NCBI GenBank assembly: GCA_015067375.1
Contig: SVMQ01000002.1
Coordinates: forward strand, 1 to 23,341
Length of the DNA: 23,341 nucleotides
Origin: Oscillospiraceae bacterium
GTDB taxonomy: Bacteria; Bacillota; Clostridia; Oscillospirales; Ruminococcaceae
Direction of reading: 5' to 3'
The stretch's first letter is position 1; every line of letters begins with the position of its first letter. Both the position numbers and the translations under genes were made by a program. Below, in pieces: positions 16,771 to 23,341 of this stretch. The notes beneath the pieces are model-generated. The model was given only the letters and a program-made list of their open reading frames with translations, was not told where the DNA came from and did no database searches.

Positions 16771-19700
16771 TTATTCAAATCTGAACCACTCGAAATCGAA
16801 CTTCGTTCCCGGCAGGAATACAAAGCTGATGTCGTTGATGCCTGTCAGCTCAGGTATCTCGAAACGCTGCTCGCTGACCTCGTCGGAGTGCATGAATTCA
16901 AGCAGCACGCTGCTCTGCTCGCCGCCCTCGGGGGTGTAGCGCAGCTGCACCTGATTGGACGGATTTGCGGTGATACCGCGTATCGTTACGGCAGTTGCAC
17001 CGCTCTCACCGAAGTCAAGTCCCTCGTAGTTGATGATAACGTTGTTGCCGATGCCGACTACGCTTCGCTCGGAGATAGTATATTCATCGCCGTAGATGCT
17101 GTCGCTTTCGGCGGTGTAGTTAGTATCGAATGCACGCGCTATCGGCATGAACTCAAAGCCGCCGAAGATCACGCGCGAGTCGATGACGATGCTGATAGTG
17201 TGCAGTCCTGTCATTCTTGGTATAGCGAACGACTGATCCGCAAAGCCGCACCAGTGGCCGTTGTTGCGGAAGTCCGCCTTTGCGATAAGCGCCGCGCCGT
17301 CCTCGTCGGGGATGCCGTCCCAGACCTCGGCGCACATATCGAAGCAGGTGCCGATATGCAGCAGCAGAGCCTCAGAGCCTGTCTTGCCGAAGTCGATGTT
17401 TTTGTAGGTCATGACCGTTCTGCTGTCAAAACTGCTGATAGCACCGTCCTCTATGATGCAGACGGTGGTGTTGCTGCTGTCAAGCTGGCTTGCGCTGATA
17501 AAGCTGTATGCATCCCTTGTGGCGGCGCCAAGACCAGTTACGGTGAACGGTACATCCGCACACACCTGAGGCTGCTTTGCGCCGTTGTTGAGGAATGCAC
17601 GCGCAATGAACTCGCCGTCGCCAAGCGCTGTTACAACTGCCTTTTCGCCGTCCCATTCAACGGTCGCGTTGTTGACCTCTACGCCGTTGGAGCGCAGGCA
17701 CTTCCATGTTATATCGGAGTAGGTGGAGTTTTCGGGGAGCAGCTTTACGCGTATCTCGGCAGATGTTCTGTCAGCGTTCAGCTCGCGCGTATCGCAGACG
17801 GTAACTATCTTTCTGACAGGAACTTCGTCGGTGTATTCGGTCTTTACGACAGGGTATGCGTTTTCCGTAACCACAGACACGCCGCTGATATCCTCGTCGT
17901 ATGCATGGATGCTCGTTATGGTCAGCTCTGCCGACTCCAGCCCTTCGGAGGTCGCTTTTATCGTGATGTCGCCTGCATCAAGTGTAGACTGCACCATAGC
18001 CAGCAGCTTTCCGCTGAAAAGCCTGCGGTTGTCGCCCTTGTAGCTGTCGAAGTCAGTGCTGTCGCCGTTGTCAAGTCCCACAAGTCTGCCTGCACCGCTT
18101 ACTTCTACCTTGATGCGGTTTCTCGCGTTGCCTACGGGTATGCCGTCCTTGTCGGCAACCGATATCTCAACGAAACAGATATCAGTGCCATTCGCCATGC
18201 AGCCGTCGCTATCCTCTTTCAGCACTATCTTTGCAGGGTCGCCGTTGGTGCGGAGAGCATCCTCGGAAACTACAGCGCCGCTCTCGTCATAGCCCTTTGC
18301 GGTAAGCTCGCCTGCCTTGTATGCGACGCGGAATTCTGCGCGCATCTTCTTGTCGGCAGCAAGATCCATCTCGTGCTTGCCGAGGCTCTCGCCGTTGAGG
18401 AAAAGCTCCACGGTATGCGCGTTTGAATACACGATGACATCTATCATGTCGCCGTCGTTGAAGTCCCAGTAGGAGGGTACGATGTGGAGCGTAGGCTCGT
18501 CCGTCCATACGCTCTTGTAGAAATAGTATACATCCTTGGGGAAGCCTGCAGTGTCCACTATGCCGAAATAGCTGTTCTTTGTGGAATACGGCGTGGGCTC
18601 TCCGATGTAGTCAAAGCCTGTCCAGACAAACTGACCGCCGCAGAAATCACAGTCGCGGTCAAGCCGCCACGACTTCATTGCGGAAGCGCCCCAGCCGACA
18701 ACACTGTTGTCAAGTGAGGAGCATTGCAGGTCGTCGTGCGTAAGCAGCGGAGTATCCGCGGGGAAGTGATAGATACCGCGCGAGCGCACAGCGGAGGCGG
18801 TTTCGCTGCCGTATATCATCCAGTCGGGGTACTTTGCGTGATGCTCGTTGTACAGGCGCTCGGTGTAGTTGTAGCCTGCAAGCTTCACGATATCCATGCT
18901 CTTCTGTGCGTTCTCGTTTATCATGAAGTTTGAGCCGATAGTCGCACGCGCATTGCGCTTGGGATCGTATTTCTGAACATAGTCGTACAGGCGCTGTGTT
19001 ATCTCTATGCCATGGGGGTCGTTGGTGTCGCTTATCTCGTTGCCGATGCTCCACATTATGACAGAGGGATGATTGCGGTCGCGCTCTATCCAGCTGCGAA
19101 CATCGCGCTCCGCATACTCAACGAAGAAGCGGTGGTTGTCGAACTCTGTCTTGGAGTTTTCCCACATATCAAAGCTTTCTGCAACCACCATCAGACCGAG
19201 GTCGTCGCACATCTCAACGAGCTGCTTTGCAGGCATATTATGCGAGGTGCGGATAGCGTTGCAGCCCATCTCTTTCATTGTCCTCAGCTGACGATACAGT
19301 GCAGTGCCGTTGACTGCCGCGCCAAGTGCGCCGAGGTCGTGGTGCATACAAACGCCGTGCATCTTAAGCTGTCTGCCGTTGAGCAGGAAGCCCTTTTCGG
19401 GGGAGAATTCCGTTGTGCGGTAGCCGAAGCTTTCGTATCTCACTTCGAGCAGGTCGTCGCCTTTGTACAGCTCCACAGCGAGAGTATATACTTCGGGGCT
19501 GTCGATATCCCAGAGCGTAGGTGCTGTTATATCAAAGCTGTTTTCAAATACCTCCGTGCCGCCGCTGAAAGCAGCGTTAAGCTCAAATGCGGCAATCTTG
19601 TCCATGTCGGGGTCAAGCACGCTCAGCACCATGCGGATGTCGTTTGCTTCGCCGCAGATGTCAGTGTCTATCTCGGTGCGCCAGCTGTCGTTATCGCCCT

Positions 19701-20178
19701 TTACGGAGTGGATGTATATGCCGTTGGTGCGGATGTAGGTGGCAGCACGGTATTTCAGCGTTACATCTCGGAAAATACCTGCGCCTGAGTACCAGCGTGA
19801 GTTTGGTGCTTCATGCTTTACACGCACGAGTATATTGTTTTCGCCCTCGTGCAGAAGCTCGGTTATGTCGTATTCAAAGGCGGAATAGCCGTATGTCCAT
19901 GTGCCTGCTTCCTTGCCGTTTACGAATACAGTTGAGTTCATGTAAACTCCGTCGAAGTTCAGTAATACTCTGCCGGAAAGCTGCTCGGCTGTGACGGAAA
20001 GACCGCGCTTGTACCAGCCCTCGCCGGTCTTGTAGAGGTTTGCGGTATCGCCTATCAGCCAGTCGTGCGGAAGCTCCACGTTGTACTATTTCTTTTCGGT
20101 GAGCGCGGAAAGCTCCGTGCCGATATTGCACAGGCAGAATTGCCAGTTGTCGTTAAAAAGTAAGTCTTTGGATATCAT
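16771..20178 (-). pseudogene. GH2 glycosidase (beta-galactosidase type) with tandem C-terminal modules, interrupted by TAG at codon 31
   Basis: The natural start is the ATG at 20178: AGGAGA is 7 nt upstream, it overlaps the stop of the HD gene as ATGA, and codons 1-30 read MISKDLLFNDNWQFCLCNIG..., a normal GH2 beginning. Codon 31 is TAG (20086-20088), then the frame continues with YNVELPHDW and stays open for over 1100 codons. GH2 proteins often have Trp just before this segment, so TGG to TAG is likely. Counted from the GTG at 20079, domains are the sugar-binding jelly roll, an Ig-like domain, the TIM barrel with acid/base Glu348 (SIGNE) and nucleophile Glu426 (YGSE), Ig-like domains (about 500-850) and two CBM6-like modules (DFGKTGSEAL, DFGESGATAV). 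No signal peptide is seen. It may be a pseudogene, a read-through gene, a shorter protein from an internal start, or a sequencing error. Confidence 0.85.
20086..20088 (-). other. In-frame TAG (amber) codon in the GH2 gene
   Basis: The minus-strand sequence AAA TAG TAC AAC GTG GAG stops translation 30 codons after a well-supported start. No better ribosome binding site precedes the downstream GTG (20079); AAGAAA is at best weak. Confidence 0.85.
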
Positions 20179-20732
20179 AAATGTTCTCCTTGGTCAAGCA
20201 GGCTGTTAAGTACAGCCATATAGGTGGATTCTGTCTGTTCAAACGGCACAAAGCCGAAATCGGGCGCGGAGATTATTTCAGGCGGCGTTTCATAGAGCGC
20301 CAGTCCGCCGAGTGCGAGGAATTCGTGATACAGCATCGCGTCGTCTATAGCGGCGACGGCGCTTATTACTTCACTGTTTTCAGGGTCAAGCCCGAAGCGG
20401 CGGTATATCACATCCTGCAGGCGCTTTTCTATCGTTTTGTATTCCGACAGCTGCCGTTTTACGGGACGGGTTATATCTGAGATGAAAGCCTCGCTTGCAT
20501 CGTGCAGCAGGCAGGCTAATCTTATCTCGCGCGAGTGACCGCGCTGCCGCGCTTCTTCCTCACAGGCGAGGCAGTGCTGCGCCACTGAGTAGAAGCTTTT
20601 GAAATGCCCGTTGGCGCGGCACATATATGAAAGTGCGTGCGCGATATCTCTCGGGTCGATGTCCTTTTCACATGGCGACAGCGGCGAGAAGCTCACGCCG
20701 CTGTAGGTATAGATATGGGTCTGTGGGATCAT
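20175..20732 (-). CDS. HD-domain phosphohydrolase (YfbR-like)
   Basis: The protein has 185 aa with the HD-domain metal ligands in order: His53 in SVAQHC, His77-Asp78 in LLHDASEAFISD, and Asp130 or Asp131 in AIDDAML. The N-terminal PRDIAHALSYMCRANGH segment and DITRPVKRQL after the HD are like the 5'-deoxynucleotidase YfbR and its phage relatives, which cleave dNMPs. Substrate specificity is not proven. GGAGGAAAA immediately precedes the ATG. The gene lies 10 nt after fapA and overlaps the GH2 gene by ATGA, so it is translated within the HAD-fapA-HD-GH2 operon. No reason for this combination is visible in the sequence. Confidence 0.85.
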   Translation of the reverse strand: MIPQTHIYTYSGVSFSPLSPCEKDIDPRDIAHALSYMCRANGHFKSFYSVAQHCLACEEEARQRGHSREIRLACLLHDASEAFISDITRPVKRQLSEYKTIEKRLQDVIYRRFGLDPENSEVISAVAAIDDAMLYHEFLALGGLALYETPPEIISAPDFGFVPFEQTESTYMAVLNSLLDQGEHL

Positions 20733-20742
20733 TTTTCCTCCG

Positions 20743-22191
20743 TCAGCCTGGTATTACAACAAGCTGGTCATCTATCATTGCCACCTTGGACTTGCCGTAC
20801 ATCTGCGTTACGTCAAGCGTCAGGAAGTTGATGCAGAAGCGCGTGCCGGGGAACAATCTGGAGCATCTCGCGGAGAGATTATCCTTGTTCTTGATGTCCT
20901 CCTCAAGCTGTGCTATCAGGATGTTGAGTTCTTTTTTCTTCAGTGTGCAGAAAAGCTTGTTCTGTGTTTCGAGCTTCATCACGCGCTGCTGCTCGTCCGA
21001 AAGCACACCGCCCTGCTGCGCCTTTTTGTCCTTGAGATAGGTGAGGTTGCGCATGGAATTCTGGAGATGCTCTTCATACTGCTCAAGCTCGCTCTCTGCC
21101 TTGCGTTTTCTTGCAAAGGTAACGGAGCAGTCGCCGATGCTGATGATAGTCTGCGTGTATTTTTCAGAGCCGATCGTGTTTGCGGACACATCTCTCATTG
21201 CGGTTATGTTTCCGCCGACGATGGTGCCGTTTTTGCCCGTCGCATTAAGCTCACCGTAGCAGAATACCTCGCAGAATGCAAACTCCTTGGACTCGACATT
21301 GCCCTTTGCCTTTATCTTGCTGCTCTGGCAGAAGCCTGCAGTGACATTGCCCTCACACTCGACGGTAGAGCCGATAAGACCTCCGCCGACTACGACGTTT
21401 CCGCCTGCAGTCAGGGTGGATGAGAATACGCTGCCCTCTATCTTTATGCTCTTGGCAGTCTTTATGGAGAAGCCCTCCATAACGTTGCCCTTTACCACTA
21501 CGTCACCGAAAAAGTCGATGTTGCCGACGGATATATCAAGGTCGCTGCGGATGGTAACGGTATCCTCGACATTGAAGCAGCCGACGCCGTACATGATGTG
21601 ACCGTCGCACGCTGCGATGATATATCGTCCGTCAGCGGATATTACAGAGTTTTTGCCTATGGTGGGCTTTGCGGGCTTTCCGGGCTGCGGGGGAATAGGC
21701 TCGCCGAAGATGTTAAGACCCTCCTCGCCCTCGGTCGGGGGGACTATCTCAGCGATGACTTCGCCCTTGCGTATCTTTACTATCGTGTCAAGCTCACGGA
21801 AATTGACCGCGCCCGACTCATCGGCCTTTGGCTGGATGACGCGCTTCTTTTCAAACTTGAAGTCTACATAGCCGTTTGTGCCGTGCTGTGCAGGGATAGC
21901 TCTTGCTACGCACACAGGGGTCTCGTATACGCTGTTGTCCAGCATATCGCGTATCTCAAATTCGTCGATGCACGCAACTATACCCTTTGCTGCAAGCTCG
22001 CCCGCGATAAATTCCATACTTGTAGGTCTGCCGCCGTTTCTCGGAGGATACAGGATGAGATTGGCAAGCATACCTGAGCTGTCATACGTTATGTCAACGC
22101 GTCCGTCCACTACGGGAGGAAGCTCCATTTTGGGTCCTGTAGTGGCTCGTGAGCCACCGGACAGCATATTGTTTACGCTCTCGTCAAACAT
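20743..22191 (-). CDS. FapA family (DUF342) protein
   Basis: The protein has 482 aa. The N-terminal ~150 residues form the FapA N-terminal domain; the PPTEGEEGLNIFGEPIPPQPGKP segment is the strongest family mark. The middle (about 190-345) is built of short repeats such as DVVVKGNVMEGFSIKTAKSIKIEGSV and NVVVGGGLIGSTVECEGNVTAG, typical of a right-handed beta-helix as in bactofilin-like proteins. A coiled coil follows (about 365-440, KAESELEQYEEHLQNSM...), then a short C-terminal domain. In other bacteria FapA proteins are linked to cell envelope or polar functions, but the exact role is not settled. GGAGAAAT precedes the ATG. It lies between the HAD and HD genes with small gaps, so it belongs to the same operon. 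Confidence 0.88.
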   Translation of the reverse strand: MFDESVNNMLSGGSRATTGPKMELPPVVDGRVDITYDSSGMLANLILYPPRNGGRPTSMEFIAGELAAKGIVACIDEFEIRDMLDNSVYETPVCVARAIPAQHGTNGYVDFKFEKKRVIQPKADESGAVNFRELDTIVKIRKGEVIAEIVPPTEGEEGLNIFGEPIPPQPGKPAKPTIGKNSVISADGRYIIAACDGHIMYGVGCFNVEDTVTIRSDLDISVGNIDFFGDVVVKGNVMEGFSIKTAKSIKIEGSVFSSTLTAGGNVVVGGGLIGSTVECEGNVTAGFCQSSKIKAKGNVESKEFAFCEVFCYGELNATGKNGTIVGGNITAMRDVSANTIGSEKYTQTIISIGDCSVTFARKRKAESELEQYEEHLQNSMRNLTYLKDKKAQQGGVLSDEQQRVMKLETQNKLFCTLKKKELNILIAQLEEDIKNKDNLSARCSRLFPGTRFCINFLTLDVTQMYGKSKVAMIDDQLVVIPG

Positions 22192-22232
22192 ACGATTTCT
22201 CCATTGTCTTATTGTTCATTTGTAGTATTGTG

Positions 22233-22883
22233 TCAAGTGCGCAGTATTATCTGCGGAACATCAAGCAGGCTGTCTGCTTTTGCGAATATCAGACCGTTCA
22301 GCTCATCGTCGGGCTGCGTGAGGTCAGGCACCATAACGGTGATGCATCCTGCAGACGCGGCAGAGCGCACTCCGTTTGGGGAGTCCTCCAGCGCCATGCA
22401 CTGCTCGGGCGGTAGTCCCAGCTGCTGTGCTGCGTAGAGGTAGATGTCGGGCTTTGGCTTTCCGCTTTCCACCATGGTCGCACAGATGACCTTTTCGAAA
22501 TACTCGAATATACCGACTTTTGTGAGGTAGTCTTTGGCGCGCTCATAGTCGGTCGCGGTGGCTACTGCGGCAGGGATGCCGTTTTCTTTCAGAAATTGCA
22601 GCAGCTCTCGGATGCCCTTTTTTGTTTCAAGTCCGTCCTTTGCCAGCGCCTCAGTCATAAGCTCCATGCGGCGCGTGCGGATGCTGACATAGTCGAAGTC
22701 CTCGCCGAAGATGCCCTGAAGATACGGGATGGCGAATTTTCGCGCAAGACTGCGGATGTTGAGGGCGTGTTCCCTCTGCATAGGGAAGCCTGCCTCGTTG
22801 GCTGCCTGACACCAGTATTTCACAAGAAGCTTTTCCGTGTCGAGAATAAGCCCATCCATATCAAAAATTACCGCTCTGACCAT
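22233..22883 (-). CDS. HAD-superfamily phosphatase, beta-phosphoglucomutase/pseudouridine-phosphatase-like
   Basis: The protein has 216 aa from the ATG at 22883. HAD motif I is FDMDGLILDTE (Asp8 and Asp10), motif II lies near AVATATDYERA, Lys of motif III is in ESGKPKPDIY, and motif IV is ALEDSPNGVRSA. The helical cap after motif I places it in subfamily I with phosphoglucomutase-like and phosphatase members; the substrate cannot be read from sequence. The frame is open to 22931, but the normal family start MVRAVIFDMDG and AAAGG about 9 nt upstream favour 22883. It is the first gene of the operon with fapA, the HD gene and the GH2 gene; the gap to fapA is 41 nt. Confidence 0.88.
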   Translation of the reverse strand: MVRAVIFDMDGLILDTEKLLVKYWCQAANEAGFPMQREHALNIRSLARKFAIPYLQGIFGEDFDYVSIRTRRMELMTEALAKDGLETKKGIRELLQFLKENGIPAAVATATDYERAKDYLTKVGIFEYFEKVICATMVESGKPKPDIYLYAAQQLGLPPEQCMALEDSPNGVRSAASAGCITVMVPDLTQPDDELNGLIFAKADSLLDVPQIILRT

Positions 22884-22955
22884 AAAACTGACCTTTAACA
22901 AAAATTTAACTATTTTGCACAAATATTTCAAACAAGTGCCAAACTAATTATCCTA

Positions 22956-22985
22956 ATTATACCACATATTGTGCGCGGTTGTCAA
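22956..22985 (-). promoter_or_regulatory. Promoter of the HAD-fapA-HD-GH2 operon
   Basis: On the minus strand TTGACA (22985-22980) and TATAAT (22961-22956), both perfect, are 18 nt apart with an extended -10 (TGGTATAAT). The gene-free stretch 22884-23197 holds this promoter and the weaker one for topB; the rest is AT-rich with nothing I recognise. Confidence 0.85.
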
Positions 22986-23086
22986 TATCTAAGTCGTTAT
23001 GTTGTGCCAAAAACCTGCACAAAAATTTCACTGTTCTATTAATTAAAATGTAGAGGACAAAAGCTGTCATACTGCTATTAAATAGG

Positions 23087-23115
23087 TTGCATCTTTCAGA
23101 AAAATGTGCTAAAAT
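23087..23115 (+). promoter_or_regulatory. Possible promoter of topB
   Basis: TTGCAT (23087-23092) and TAAAAT (23110-23115) are 17 nt apart, about 80 nt before the topB start. The TTGACA at 23163-23168 has no -10 at the right distance. Confidence 0.35.
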
Positions 23116-23197
23116 AATAAATGCTGTTTTTAAGCGGCGGATAGTCAATATGCAGATGTCTGTTGACAGTATTACATTATATTCAGGAAGGTAAAAA

Positions 23198-23341
23198 ATG
23201 AAACTAGTTATTGCAGAGAAGCCGTCCGTCGGCAATTCCATCGCCAAGGTCATCGGTGCGAACAAGCGCCGTGCCGAGGGCTATACCGAGGGAGGAAATT
23301 ATATAGTATCGTGGTGCTACGGCCATCTTGTGTCGCTGTCC
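23198..23341 (+). CDS. topB: DNA topoisomerase III, N-terminal part (cut by window edge)
   Basis: The 48 visible residues begin MKLVIAEKPSVGNSIAKVIGA and include YIVSWCYGHLVSL, the start of the Toprim domain of type IA topoisomerases of the TopB group; Glu7 in the AEKPS motif is a metal-binding catalytic residue in the family. The full protein should have about 700 or more residues outside the window. AGGAAGG is about 6 nt before the ATG. Chromosomal topB and topB-like genes on conjugative elements are similar at this end, so the origin cannot be decided here; no mobile element genes are seen in the window. Confidence 0.92.
   Translation, partial: MKLVIAEKPSVGNSIAKVIGANKRRAEGYTEGGNYIVSWCYGHLVSLS

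Noticed and set aside
16888-18426. 512-codon open frame on plus opposite the GH2 gene
   Set aside because: The GH2 frame has clear domains and catalytic motifs; the plus frame has Val/Ala/Cys-rich low-information sequence typical of an antisense shadow.
20086-20088. TAG read as an amino acid through genome-wide recoding
   Set aside because: rmd ends with TAG at its natural length, so TAG works as a stop in this genome.

Overview
The window looks like chromosome from a Gram-positive anaerobe of the Clostridia, most like Ruminococcus and its relatives. The basis is strong GGAGG-type ribosome binding sites, consensus sigma-A promoters often with an extended -10 (TGnTATAAT), compact intrinsic terminators, a long-form hibernation factor, and the protein families present. 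This assignment is from family resemblance only. No rRNA or tRNA gene, CRISPR array, insertion sequence or integrase was seen.

Layout. (1) 1-1550 (+): the 3' end of an AT-rich gene with a C39-like cysteine peptidase domain, then a small lipoprotein gene and a terminator. (2) 1726-2805 (+): promoter, leader, rplM, rpsI, terminator. (3) 2819-5364 (-): hpf, then an RNHCP-domain gene, then an unrecognised 386-aa protein. A structured RNA segment lies between hpf and the RNHCP gene. (4) 5551-8766 (+): manC, gmd and rmd, predicted to make GDP-D-rhamnose. (5) 8784-13252 (-): a priming sugar-phosphate transferase in one frame with an O-antigen-ligase-like protein, overlapped by a PHP-family phosphatase gene. 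This operon converges on the GDP-rhamnose operon at a shared terminator. (6) 13354-16741 (+): a ribbon-helix-helix regulator gene, then clpB. (7) 16771-22985 (-): HAD phosphatase, FapA-like protein, HD hydrolase, and a large GH2 glycosidase broken by an in-frame TAG at codon 31. (8) 23198-end (+): the start of topB.

How the genes work together. Regions 4 and 5 together look like part of a surface-polysaccharide locus: nucleotide sugar supply, priming on the lipid carrier, and transfer of the finished glycan. Dedicated glycosyltransferases, flippase and chain-length regulators are not in the window. Regions 2, 3 and 6 concern ribosome synthesis, ribosome hibernation and protein disaggregation.

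The points most worth a second look are: the transferase-ligase fusion, where dropping one A from an A6 run restores two genes overlapping by ATGA; the TAG inside an otherwise intact GH2 gene that is ATGA-coupled to its neighbour; competing SD and anti-SD-like pairings between hpf and the RNHCP gene; and a ribbon-helix-helix regulator directly before clpB, with an 11-bp inverted repeat at its promoter.
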